Of a stretch of DNA of 64,000 nt, positions 16,325 to 24,689 are shown piece by piece. This stretch comes from Parasulfuritortus cantonensis. Its GTDB lineage: Bacteria; Pseudomonadota; Gammaproteobacteria; Burkholderiales; Thiobacillaceae. Below the pieces are notes generated by a model, which made no database searches, was not told the DNA's origin, and was given only the letters and a program-made list of their open reading frames with translations. Both the position numbers and the translations under genes were made by a program. Each line of letters opens with the position of its first letter. The stretch's first letter is position 1. The DNA lies in contig NZ_SJZB01000043.1 in NCBI RefSeq assembly GCF_004337445.1, positions 1 through 64,000 on the forward strand, in the 5' to 3' direction.

Positions 16325-19300
16325 ATGCCCGCGGCCGTCCTCGTCCACAAGCCGCCGGTGCCCCGGCCGCGGACGCGTCCGGCCCTGCCGGTCGGCGTGC
16401 GCGCCAAACTCAAGCTGGGCGGGGCCCATGACGAGGCCGAGAAGCAGGCCGACCGCGTCGCCGCCCAGGCCCTGGCGCGCCCCGCGCCGACCCCGGTCGC
16501 CGGCGACCCGCGCCCGGCCATCCGGCGCGCCGTGGCGCCGCCGGACGAGAGCAAGCGCCCACCTCCCGAGATCGAGGACGAACAGGCCCTGCCCGAGACC
16601 GTCGAACGCGAGATCGCCGCCCTGCAGGCTGGCGGCGAACCGTTGCCGCCGCCGCTGCGCACCGACATGGAGGCGCGCCTGGGCATGGACCTGGGCGCGG
16701 TGCGCGTCCACACCGGCGCCGACGCGGTACGCCTGAACGAGGTCCTGCACGCCCATGCCTTCGCGGTCGGCGAGCACATCGCCTTCAATGCCGGCCGCTT
16801 CCGGCCCGACACCGGGCCGGGCCGCTTCCTGCTCGCCCACGAGCTGGTCCACGTCGCCCAGCAGCGCGGCCAGGCCGCCGGCGCGGCCCGCCAGCCGGTC
16901 CGGCGCGGCTTCTGGAGCCGCCTGTACCACGGCGTCGCCGACACCCTGGGCGACATCGCCAACTGGGCCCTGGACAAGGTGGCCGAGTACGGCTGGCGCC
17001 TGCTCGAGTCGATCGCCCCGGAGTTCGCCCGCACCGTGCGCGCCATCAAGGAGGAGGGCATCCTGGCCTGGCTGGGCCGCCAGGTGGCGCGCGCCTGGGA
17101 CGGCTTCATCGCCGGCCTGCGCGCCCTGGTGCCGTTCGAGGGACCGCGCCAGCTGATCGACCTGTTCGCCGGCCTGGTCCAGCGCGCCGCCCGCATCGTC
17201 GCCGCCCTGGCCTCGGGCAACTGCGAGCCGCTCATGCGCGCCATTGCCGACCTGAAGACCTTCGTGGTCGACACGGTCGGCGTGGCCTGGGACAAGCTGA
17301 CCGAGTTCCTGCGCCCGGTCGGCCAGTTCTTCAGCGACCTCTGGCGCAACTTCGGCGCCCCGGCCGTGCAATGGCTGCGCGACTTCGGCGGCGCCGTCTG
17401 GCAGGGCATCCAGGACCTGGGCCGGCGCCTGTGGGAGTGGATCCGGCCGGTGCGCGAGGCGGCGGCGCGCATCTGGAACTGGTTCAAGGACAAGCTGTTC
17501 GGCTCCGAAGACGGCGAAGCCAACGGCGCCAGCCAGGGCGGCGTGATCGGCTGGATCAGCCGCAAGGCGGGCGAGGCCTGGGACTGGGTCAAGGCGCGCA
17601 CGCGGCCGGTCTGGCAGCCGGTGGCGGAATTCGCCGGCCGCGTCGCCGAGCTGATCCCGCCCGCCTTCGTGCGCGAGATGGGCCAGCACGCCCAGCAGTT
17701 GTCGAGCGAGCTGAACAGCGCCTCGGAAGGCATGAACGGCGGCGAGGGGGTACCCCAGTCGCGCGACACCCTGGCCTCGGTGCTGCCCTCGGTGCAGGCG
17801 GTGATCGCCACCGTGCGCCGGATCATCGTCGGCGCCGGCCAGTGGCTGGGCCAGCGCATCGCCGGCGTCGGCACCCTGGTCAGCGGCCTGGTCGGGCGCC
17901 TGCGCGCCAACGCCCTGCTGTCCTGGCTGGCCGGGGCGTTCACCTGGCTGGAGGAGGCGGTCGGCCGCCTGGTCACCTGGGCGCGCGACGGCGTCGCCGC
18001 CCTGTTCAACTGGCTGGTGCAGGGCTTCGACGCCCTGACGCCCTTCCTGCACACGGTCCTGGAGACGGTGCGCAAGCTGATCACCGTGTTCGGCGACCTG
18101 CTGCAACTGCCGCTCCTGGTCCTCAATTCGATCTGGCAACGGGTGCCGGCCTGCATCCGGGACCCGATCGAGAACTTCATCAAGAACCAGATCCTGGCCC
18201 GCATCCCGGTGTTCGGCCAGTTCTTCAGCGACCCGACCCTGTGGCCGCGCGTGCAGCAGACCGCCCTCGGCATCCTGCGCCGCATCTTCGTCGACGGCGA
18301 CCTCGCGGGCGCCGCCTGGGCCTTCTTCCAGGCCGTCCTGGGCATCCTCGGGGTGCCGGCCCAGCTGGTCGTGCAGATACTCGCCAAGGCGGCCGGGGCC
18401 ATCGGCGCGATCCTGAGCAACCCGATCGGCTTCCTGGTCAACCTGCTGCGCGCCATGGGGGCCGGCTTCACGGGCTTCTTCGGCAACATCGGCCGCCACC
18501 TCCTGACCGGCTTCACCGGCTGGCTGTTCAGCACCGTGCGCGAGGCCGGCATCAATCCGCCGGCCGACTTCTCGCTGCGCTCGGTGCTCGGCTTCGTCAT
18601 GGAGGTGCTCGGCGTCACCGTCGACAACATCTTCGCGCGCCTGCGCCGGCGCCTCGACCCGGCCATCGTGGCCCGCCTGCAGCAGATGCTGACGATCGCC
18701 ACCGGGGTCTGGTCGTTCGTCGCCACCCTGATCAACGACGGCCCCGCCGGGCTCTGGCGCGAGCTCTCGGAACGCCTGGCCAACCTGTGGAACACCGTGG
18801 TCAGCGGCGTCATCGGCTACATCACCGAGCGGGTGATCGGCTGGGCCAGCCGCTGGTTGCTGTCCCTGCTCGACGTCAGCGGCATCATGCCGGTGATCAA
18901 CACCCTGATCGCCATCTACCGGGCCATCCAGTCGTTCATCGCCTACCTGCGCCAGATCCTGGAGATCGTCAACCGCGTCCTCGACGGCATCGTCGGCATC
19001 GCCCGCGGCGCCATCGGCGAGGCGGCCGGGTTCGTCGAGGGGGCCCTGGCCGCATCCCTGCCCATCGCCATCGGCTTCCTGGCCAACCAGGCCGGCCTGG
19101 GCCGGCTGTCGCAACGCCTGCGCGAGATCCTGGGCGGCCTGCGCGAACGCGTGAACGGCGCCATCGACTGGCTCATCGAGCGTGCCCTGCGCCTGGGCCG
19201 GGCGGTCATCGACATGGTGCGCCGGGCCGGCGCGGCGGTGCGCGGCGCCGTCGGCCGGGTGCGCGAATGGTGGCGGGCGCGGCGCAGCTTCCGGGTCGGC

Positions 19301-20269
19301 AACCAGAGCCACAGCCTGTACATCCGCGGCAACGACCGCTCGGCCCGCCTGATGATCGCCTCGACGCCGCAGACCTATGCCGAGTTCATCGGCGCGGTGA
19401 CCGTCGCGCCCGACAAGCAGGCCGACAAGGACACCGCCCTGACCCTGGCCGGCCAGATCGACACGGCGATCCAGGAGGCGGCCGCGGCCCCGGCCGGCTC
19501 GGCGGCCGCACCGCCCGCCGGCGCACCGGCCGGAACCTCGCACGCCGGCGCGCCCCAGGCGGCCCAGGCGACGCGCATCGACACCCTGCTCGCCGACCTC
19601 GCCACGGTCACCGCCCGCTTCATGCCCCTGGGCGGCGCCCAGCCGGCGACGCCGCCGGTCTGGGGCCCGAAGACGGCACGCGGCTGGGGCACCTTCGTGC
19701 GCGTGCCGCGCCTGACCGCCGACCGCGCCGCCTGGGGCTTCAGCGGCGGCAGCCCGAGCGTCGGCGGCGGCCACTGGGACCGCCTGAACGAACGCCGCAG
19801 CGCCTCCGGGCGGAGCAGCTATTACGTGCGCGGCCACCTGCTCAACCACAACATCGGCGGCCCGGGCGACGACTGGAAGAACCTCACGCCGCTCACCCAG
19901 GGCGCCAACAACCGCGACAGCGACTCCATGCTGCGCACCTTCGAGACGCCGGTGAAGAACGCCGTCGCGGCCGGCCGTACGGTGCTCAACTTCGTGGTCA
20001 CCGCCAACTACGGCAGCAACGACCGCAGCACCGACATGGCCGCCCTGGAGCAGGACGCGGTGGCCGCCGAGACCGCCGGCAACGCCGCCGAGGCCGGCCG
20101 CCTGCGCCGGGTCAAAGGCGTGGTCGACGAGGAACAAACCATCCCGACCAGCATCAGCCTGTCCGCCCAGGTGCTGAAGGACGACGGCAGCGTCGACAGC
20201 AACGTCAACCCGGCCCCCGTGAACAACCAACCCGAGCGCACCCTGTCCAGCTACCGCGTGCGTCCCTGA
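16325..20269 (+). CDS. DUF4157 eCIS cargo candidate with C-terminal DNA/RNA non-specific endonuclease domain (1314 aa)
   Basis: Residues 25-45 carry the DUF4157-associated signature (VRAKLKLGGAHDEAEKQAD). DUF4157 proper ends in the zincin motif HELVH (H172, E173, H176). About 800 residues of repeated amphipathic, Trp-rich helices follow, e.g. WDKLTEF, LWEWIRPV and WNWFKDKLFG, without a signal peptide. A Pro/Ala linker lies at about 1050-1080. The C-terminus has the NUC-type beta-beta-alpha-metal pattern: R1169-G-H1171, a GGPGDDWKNLTPL segment and GANN (N1195, N1196). The last domain should cleave nucleic acids. I infer an eCIS-delivered nuclease toxin whose middle part may aid packaging or membrane passage. 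No obvious immunity gene is recognised. Confidence 0.85.
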   Translation: MPAAVLVHKPPVPRPRTRPALPVGVRAKLKLGGAHDEAEKQADRVAAQALARPAPTPVAGDPRPAIRRAVAPPDESKRPPPEIEDEQALPETVEREIAALQAGGEPLPPPLRTDMEARLGMDLGAVRVHTGADAVRLNEVLHAHAFAVGEHIAFNAGRFRPDTGPGRFLLAHELVHVAQQRGQAAGAARQPVRRGFWSRLYHGVADTLGDIANWALDKVAEYGWRLLESIAPEFARTVRAIKEEGILAWLGRQVARAWDGFIAGLRALVPFEGPRQLIDLFAGLVQRAARIVAALASGNCEPLMRAIADLKTFVVDTVGVAWDKLTEFLRPVGQFFSDLWRNFGAPAVQWLRDFGGAVWQGIQDLGRRLWEWIRPVREAAARIWNWFKDKLFGSEDGEANGASQGGVIGWISRKAGEAWDWVKARTRPVWQPVAEFAGRVAELIPPAFVREMGQHAQQLSSELNSASEGMNGGEGVPQSRDTLASVLPSVQAVIATVRRIIVGAGQWLGQRIAGVGTLVSGLVGRLRANALLSWLAGAFTWLEEAVGRLVTWARDGVAALFNWLVQGFDALTPFLHTVLETVRKLITVFGDLLQLPLLVLNSIWQRVPACIRDPIENFIKNQILARIPVFGQFFSDPTLWPRVQQTALGILRRIFVDGDLAGAAWAFFQAVLGILGVPAQLVVQILAKAAGAIGAILSNPIGFLVNLLRAMGAGFTGFFGNIGRHLLTGFTGWLFSTVREAGINPPADFSLRSVLGFVMEVLGVTVDNIFARLRRRLDPAIVARLQQMLTIATGVWSFVATLINDGPAGLWRELSERLANLWNTVVSGVIGYITERVIGWASRWLLSLLDVSGIMPVINTLIAIYRAIQSFIAYLRQILEIVNRVLDGIVGIARGAIGEAAGFVEGALAASLPIAIGFLANQAGLGRLSQRLREILGGLRERVNGAIDWLIERALRLGRAVIDMVRRAGAAVRGAVGRVREWWRARRSFRVGNQSHSLYIRGNDRSARLMIASTPQTYAEFIGAVTVAPDKQADKDTALTLAGQIDTAIQEAAAAPAGSAAAPPAGAPAGTSHAGAPQAAQATRIDTLLADLATVTARFMPLGGAQPATPPVWGPKTARGWGTFVRVPRLTADRAAWGFSGGSPSVGGGHWDRLNERRSASGRSSYYVRGHLLNHNIGGPGDDWKNLTPLTQGANNRDSDSMLRTFETPVKNAVAAGRTVLNFVVTANYGSNDRSTDMAALEQDAVAAETAGNAAEAGRLRRVKGVVDEEQTIPTSISLSAQVLKDDGSVDSNVNPAPVNNQPERTLSSYRVRP

Positions 20270-20274
20270 CCGCC

Positions 20275-20610
20275 ATGACCGACACCGACCTCAGCAACCG
20301 CCTCGCCGAACCCTACGCCTTCGCCCTGGTCACCTGGCCGGCCGTGCTCGGCCTCCTGACGCCGCTGCCCGAGGCCTGGGCGACCTGGGCGCAGGCCGGC
20401 CTGGCCGTCTGGCTGGCCGCCATGCAACTCGGCGCCTACGCCCGGGGCGTCGGCTTCGGCAACGTCATGTTGTTCCTGAGCGGGACCGTGGCCCTGGCCG
20501 CCTACGGCCACCCGTCGCCGTGGAGCCTGGCGGCCCTGCCGGTGCTCCTGGTCGGCCTCCATGCGGCCCAGCGCGCACGCCTCGACCGGGCGCCGGAAGC
20601 CACCGCCTGA
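20275..20610 (+). CDS. Small integral membrane protein downstream of the nuclease cargo (111 aa)
   Basis: It starts five bases after the cargo stop. Three hydrophobic segments are visible (about 16-31, 38-55 and 64-100), with the N-terminus soluble and an Arg-rich C-terminal tail. The family is not recognised. By position it could be an accessory or immunity partner of the nuclease, but an inner-membrane immunity protein would be odd for a cytosolic nuclease, so this is weak. Confidence 0.55.
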   Translation: MTDTDLSNRLAEPYAFALVTWPAVLGLLTPLPEAWATWAQAGLAVWLAAMQLGAYARGVGFGNVMLFLSGTVALAAYGHPSPWSLAALPVLLVGLHAAQRARLDRAPEATA

Positions 20611-20623
20611 GGCGCGCTTTTTT
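20604..20623 (+). terminator. Weak possible intrinsic terminator after the eCIS cluster
   Basis: A four-base-pair hairpin CGCC-TGA-GGCG, whose loop contains the stop codon of the membrane protein, is followed by CGC and six T residues. The stem is short, so termination would be inefficient. Confidence 0.3.
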
Positions 20624-20694
20624 CCCCGCTCGGCCATCGGCTTGCTATATAGAAATCAGTCAGTTGCGTGACCTTGCCAGGACAGGGGGATGCC

Positions 20695-20988
20695 ATGAGA
20701 CGGAAGGTGAAGCGGCGCTTGTTCATGATGAGCATGGCCGTGGCGGCCGGGGCCGCCGCGCCGGCCGTAGCCAAGGCCGGCGGCAAGGCGGACGGCGCCC
20801 TGCGCGGCTACGTACCGGCCGGCCAGGAGGCCTATATCGCCCTCCTCCCGCACCTCGCCGAGGCGCATCTGGCCGCCCCCGGCTGGCGCCTGGAGATGTT
20901 GCCGGCCGAGCCGAAGTACGCCTTCGAGCAGGACACCCGGCCACGCCAGGACACCCGCGTCGGCCTCGCCCTGCGCCTGACCTTCTGA
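20695..20988 (+). CDS. Small exported hypothetical protein (97 aa)
   Basis: ATG 20695 with an AGGGGG site is preferred over GTG 20668. The N-terminus is a signal peptide: basic MRRKVKRRLF, a hydrophobic MSMAVAAGAAAPA core and AKA before the mature part. The remaining 70 residues end LGLALRLTF-like in an aromatic terminal residue (ALRLTF), a C-terminal pattern reminiscent of outer-membrane beta strands but too short for a barrel. The family is unknown. The upstream 70 bp contain an AT-rich patch (CTATATAGAAAT) unlike its surroundings. Confidence 0.6.
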   Translation: MRRKVKRRLFMMSMAVAAGAAAPAVAKAGGKADGALRGYVPAGQEAYIALLPHLAEAHLAAPGWRLEMLPAEPKYAFEQDTRPRQDTRVGLALRLTF

Positions 20989-21081
20989 GCGCGCGCCGCC
21001 GTTCGGCAGGCCGGCGGCGGCTGCTCTATAGTGGCCTTCAGGGGCCGGCATCGGTCCTGTTCCCGTCCCGAGAGGCCTGCC

Positions 21082-22230
21082 ATGAACGGAATCCGCCTGC
21101 TGTCCCTGTCCCTCGCCCTGTACGCCAGCCTGCCCGCCCTGGCCGCACCCGAGCAGCCCGCCGGCCCCTGTTGCCGGGCGGTCAACCTGGACGCCCTGGC
21201 CGGCCTCGACGAGATCATGCCGGTGCTGCTCGACAAGCGGGTCGTCTACCTGGGCGAAAATCACGACCGCTACGAACACCACCTGGCGCAACTGGAGGTG
21301 ATCCGCCGCCTGCACCGGGCCTACCCTGACCTGGCCATCGCCATGGAACTGTTCCCGCAGCCCGTGCAGGGCGCGCTCGACGCCTACGTCGGCGGGGCCA
21401 TCGACGAGACGGAGTTGCTGCGCCGCAGCGATTACTTCCGCACCAGCCTGGACTACCGGCTGTACCGGCCGATCCTCCGCTTCGCCCGCGAGCACGGCGT
21501 CCCGGTGCTCGCCCTCAACCTGCCCGACGAGATCGCCCACAAGGTCGCGCGCGGCGGCGTCGCGGCCCTGACCGTGACCGAACGGCTCTGGCTGCCGGCC
21601 CAGATGGAGGCGGCCGACGACGGCTACCGGCAACGCATCCGGGCCGCCTTCGACCAGCACCCGGCGCACGTCCGTGCCGACTTCGAGAACTTCGTCACCG
21701 CCCAGGTGCTCAAGGACGAGGTGATGGCGGCACGCGCGGCCGACTACCTGATCCGCAACCCGGCCCGCCGCCTGGTCATCCTGGCCGGCAACGGCCACCT
21801 GCTCCGGGGCGCCGGCATACCGAAGCGGCTGAGCCGCCGGGTCGGCGCCCCGAGCGTGATCGTGGTCAACAATCCGGGCGACGAACTCGCCCCGGACATG
21901 GCCGACATCCTGCTCTTCCCGGAACGCCAGGAACTGCCGCCGGCCGGCCGCCTGGGCATTGTCCTGAGCGACGGCCCGGCCGGGCTCCAGGCCGGCGACG
22001 TCGACGCCGAGGGCGGCGCGCGCGCGGCCGGCATCCTGTCCGGCGACCTGCTGCTGGCCCTGGACGGCAAGCCGCTGCCCGACTCGGTCGCCCTCCGGGC
22101 CGCCCTGCTCGACCACAAGCCGGGCGACATGGTGCGCCTCAAGGTGCGCCGGCCGGCCTCGGCGTTCGCGCCCGAGCATGAGCAGGAGGTCGCGGTCACC
22201 CTCGGGCAACCGGCCGCCGCCGGGCGCTGA
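21082..22230 (+). CDS. ChaN-like (haem-binding uptake/Tiki-like fold) protein with C-terminal PDZ domain (382 aa)
   Basis: A signal peptide ends near residue 22. Residues 35-260 match the ChaN family: VVYLGENHDRYEHH (E59, N60, H61), IAMELFPQPVQ, DYRLYRPILRFA and the ILAGNGHLLRG segment. ChaN-like proteins bind haem or are relatives of Tiki-type proteins; the substrate here is not certain. Residues about 285-375 form a PDZ domain (GIVLSDGPAGLQ, then AAGILSGDLLLALDGKPL). There is no lipobox, so the product is probably a soluble periplasmic protein. ATG 21082, next to the signal peptide and a GAGAGG site, is preferred over GTG 21031. Confidence 0.82.
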   Translation: MNGIRLLSLSLALYASLPALAAPEQPAGPCCRAVNLDALAGLDEIMPVLLDKRVVYLGENHDRYEHHLAQLEVIRRLHRAYPDLAIAMELFPQPVQGALDAYVGGAIDETELLRRSDYFRTSLDYRLYRPILRFAREHGVPVLALNLPDEIAHKVARGGVAALTVTERLWLPAQMEAADDGYRQRIRAAFDQHPAHVRADFENFVTAQVLKDEVMAARAADYLIRNPARRLVILAGNGHLLRGAGIPKRLSRRVGAPSVIVVNNPGDELAPDMADILLFPERQELPPAGRLGIVLSDGPAGLQAGDVDAEGGARAAGILSGDLLLALDGKPLPDSVALRAALLDHKPGDMVRLKVRRPASAFAPEHEQEVAVTLGQPAAAGR

Positions 22231-22267
22231 CCGGCCGGCACGCCCGCCCATCCGAGAGGAGACCATC

Positions 22268-22894
22268 ATGACCCGCTTGCTCTGGCCCGTCCTCCTGGCC
22301 GCCGGCATCGGCAGCGCCGGGGCGGCCGACCCCCTGATCCTGCCGGCCCCGCACCTGCAGGGCGGCATGCCGCTCATGGAGGCGCTCAAGGCCCGCCACT
22401 CCACGCGCGCCTTCGCCACCCGGGCGCTGCCCCCGGCGCTCCTGTCCGACCTGCTCTGGGCGGCCGCAGGGATCAACCGGGCCGACTCGGGCAAACGCAC
22501 GGCACCCTCGGCGCGCGACGCCCGGGAGATCGCCGTCTACGTGGTCACCGCCCGGGCCGCCTACCTATACGAGCCGGCCGGGCACCGCCTGCGCCCGGTC
22601 GTCGAGGGCGACCTGCGCGGACGCACCGGCAGCCAGGATTTCGTCGCCACCGCGCCGGTCAACCTGGTCTACGTGGCCGACCCCGGCCGCCTCGACGCCG
22701 ACCCCGCGAGCAGGGCGCTGTATGCCGGTGCCGACGCCGGCGTGATCGCCGAGAACGTCTATCTCTTCTGCGCCTCGGCCGGCCTGGCCACGGTGGTCCG
22801 CGGCTCGGTCGACCGCCCGGCCCTGGCGGCGGCCTTGCGGCTGGCTCCCGGCCAGGAGGTGGTGCTGGCCCAGACGGTGGGCTACCCGGAGTGA
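22268..22894 (+). CDS. Exported nitroreductase-family protein (SagB/ThcOx-like, 208 aa)
   Basis: The ATG follows a GAGAGGAG site. A signal peptide (MTRLLWPVLLAAGIGSAGAA) precedes a nitroreductase fold: LKARHSTRAFATRALPP with the FMN-phosphate-binding Arg pair, DLLWAAAGINR, an APVNLVYVAD strand and the C-terminal ASAGLATVVRGSVDRP. This family uses FMN for hydride transfer; the natural substrate cannot be inferred. Export of an FMN enzyme with a Sec-type signal is notable but is seen in this subfamily. It lies 37 nt after the ChaN/PDZ gene, probably in the same transcript. Confidence 0.85.
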   Translation: MTRLLWPVLLAAGIGSAGAADPLILPAPHLQGGMPLMEALKARHSTRAFATRALPPALLSDLLWAAAGINRADSGKRTAPSARDAREIAVYVVTARAAYLYEPAGHRLRPVVEGDLRGRTGSQDFVATAPVNLVYVADPGRLDADPASRALYAGADAGVIAENVYLFCASAGLATVVRGSVDRPALAAALRLAPGQEVVLAQTVGYPE

Positions 22895-23006
22895 GGCCCC
22901 GGCAGCCCGGCCGCCGGCCCCGCTTCGCTATTGTCGGGCGCAGGCGGCTGGCCTAGGCTATGGAAGGTGGGCCCCGCCCCCGATCAACAACCTGGATACC
23001 TAGCAG

Positions 23007-24689
23007 ATGGCCCTCGCCGATCCCGCCCCGGCGTTCGATTACAAGAGCAAGACGGCGCTCGTGATCGACGACTTCCCGAGCATGCGGGCGGCCTTCAAGA
23101 CCGCCCTGGCCGCCTTCGGGCTGACCAAGGTGGACATGGCGGCGACCGCCGCCGAGGCGATCAGCCGGGTCAAGCGCACCCGCTACGACATCATCATCAG
23201 CGACTACAACCTGGGCGGCGGCCGGGACGGCCAGCAGGTGCTCGAGGAGATGCGCCACCTCGGCCTGATCGGGCTCGAGACCGCCTTCCTGATGGTCACC
23301 GCGGAGAGCGTCTACGAGCGGGTGGTGGCGGCCGCCGAACTGGCGCCCGACGACTACCTGATCAAGCCGTTCAACGCCGACATCATGCGTACCCGGCTGG
23401 ACGGCATCCTGGCCAAGAAGGAGACCTTCCGGCAGATTCACCGCGACTTCATGGCCGGCCACATGGAGGCGGCGCTGGCCGGCTGCGATGGGCTGATCAA
23501 GGGCCGTTCCAAGTACCTGATCGACGCCATGCGTTTCAAGGGCGAAGTCCTGGTCGCCATGGGGCGCCACGACGAGGCCGGCGAACTGTACGAGCAGGTC
23601 ATCCGCATGCGGGCCGTGCCCTGGGCCCGGCTCGGCCTGGCGCGTACCCTGCAGTTGCGCAACCGCCTGCCGGAGGCGGAACGCCTGCTGGTCACCCTGG
23701 TCGGCCAGTATCCGGAACTGGTGTCCGGCTACGACCTGCTCGCCGACGTGCAGGTCGCCATGGACAAGAGCCACGAGGCGCAGGTCACCCTGAAGCGCGG
23801 CGTCACCATGTCGCCCCGCTCGGTACAGCGCCAGCGTCGCCTCGGCCAGGTCTCCTACAAGAACCAGGACATCGAGGAGGCCGAGGGCGCCTTCGGCGCC
23901 GTGGTCAGCAAGGGCAAGAATTCCATCTACCTGGCCCCGGACGACTTCGCCAACCTATCCCGCGTCTACCTGGAGACGGAGCGCGGCAGCGACGCCCTGC
24001 GGGTCATCCAGGACAACCAGTCCTGGCTCCAGGAAAGTACCGAGGGCAAGCTGGTGGCCTCGGTCATGACCGGCCTGTACCAGGCCCGCAAGGGCAACGT
24101 CGCGGAGGCCGAACGGCACATGAAGGAGGCCCTCAGGCATCGCCAGATGGGTGCCGACGGCAAGCCGGAACTGTTGCTCGACATGGCCGAGGCCTGCCTC
24201 AAGTCGGGCCTGGACGAGCAGGCCGCGCAACTGGTCAGCGAGGTGGCGCGCAACGCCCACGACAGCGAGCAGTTGCTCGACCAGGCCAAGCGCATCTACG
24301 CCGCCGCCGGCAAGGGCAGCGAGATCGACGAGGTCATCCGCAAGGCCACCGAGCAGGTGGCGCGGCTGTCCAAGGAGGGCGCCCTGCTGGCCCAGAAAGG
24401 CGACTTGGTCAACGCCACCGGCACGCTGCTGCAGGCCGCGCAACAAGCCCCGCGCAATCCGCGCGTGCTCATGAACGCCGCCTGGGTGGCGCTGCGCCTG
24501 ATGGAGGAGGATGCCGGCCAGAGCCAGCACCTGGCCGAGGTCCGCGCCCTCCTCGAGGAGGCCTGGAACATCGCGCCCGACCACCCGCGCATCGGCGGCC
24601 TGCAGACCAAGCTGCGCCTGGTCGAGGCGAAGCTCGGCTTCCGGAGCGTCCCGCTGCGCAAGAAGGGGCCCAGCCATGGACGACCATGA
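23007..24689 (+). CDS. Response regulator with TPR-like repeat output region (560 aa)
   Basis: Residues 15-130 are a receiver domain: acidic D21/D22, phosphoacceptor D66 in DIIISDYNL, T98 and K120 (LIKPF). No DNA-binding domain follows. Residues about 145-540 form a tandem array of TPR-type helix pairs (AMGRHDEAGELYEQ, RLPEAERLLVTLV, GNVAEAERHMKEAL). The output is therefore probably protein-protein contact. It overlaps the histidine kinase gene by 14 nt, so the pair should be cotranslated and form a signalling unit. Confidence 0.88.
   Translation: MALADPAPAFDYKSKTALVIDDFPSMRAAFKTALAAFGLTKVDMAATAAEAISRVKRTRYDIIISDYNLGGGRDGQQVLEEMRHLGLIGLETAFLMVTAESVYERVVAAAELAPDDYLIKPFNADIMRTRLDGILAKKETFRQIHRDFMAGHMEAALAGCDGLIKGRSKYLIDAMRFKGEVLVAMGRHDEAGELYEQVIRMRAVPWARLGLARTLQLRNRLPEAERLLVTLVGQYPELVSGYDLLADVQVAMDKSHEAQVTLKRGVTMSPRSVQRQRRLGQVSYKNQDIEEAEGAFGAVVSKGKNSIYLAPDDFANLSRVYLETERGSDALRVIQDNQSWLQESTEGKLVASVMTGLYQARKGNVAEAERHMKEALRHRQMGADGKPELLLDMAEACLKSGLDEQAAQLVSEVARNAHDSEQLLDQAKRIYAAAGKGSEIDEVIRKATEQVARLSKEGALLAQKGDLVNATGTLLQAAQQAPRNPRVLMNAAWVALRLMEEDAGQSQHLAEVRALLEEAWNIAPDHPRIGGLQTKLRLVEAKLGFRSVPLRKKGPSHGRP

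Larger units (their letters stand above)
1..20610 (+). other. Extracellular contractile injection system (eCIS) gene cluster, 3' part
   Basis: All genes here read on the + strand. Many overlap by 1-4 nt, and the baseplate order is that of Afp/PVC/MAC-type particles: AAA+ ATPase, CIS tube protein, LysM, gpD hub, gp5 spike, gp25, J, J, tail protein I, then two DUF4157 proteins. DUF4157 is a known marker of eCIS rather than of phage or type VI systems. No integrase, capsid, terminase or lysin gene is visible, which argues against a prophage. Sheath and inner-tube genes are not in the window and should lie upstream. The exact 3' boundary is uncertain; it is set after the last small membrane protein, before a change in gene content and a weak terminator. 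Confidence 0.88.

Noticed and set aside
15752-20230. Open frame of 1492 codons on the minus strand opposite the DUF4157-nuclease gene
   Set aside because: It is the antisense shadow of a GC-rich gene: composition is Gly/Val/Ala/Asp with 'VDGVG'-type low complexity, no recognisable domain and no start context. The + strand product has clear DUF4157 and nuclease motifs.
1-20610. Contractile prophage or type VI secretion locus
   Set aside because: No capsid, portal, terminase, integrase, lysin, TssJLM or ClpV-type genes are seen. The ATPase, LysM, two J proteins and DUF4157 proteins point to eCIS.
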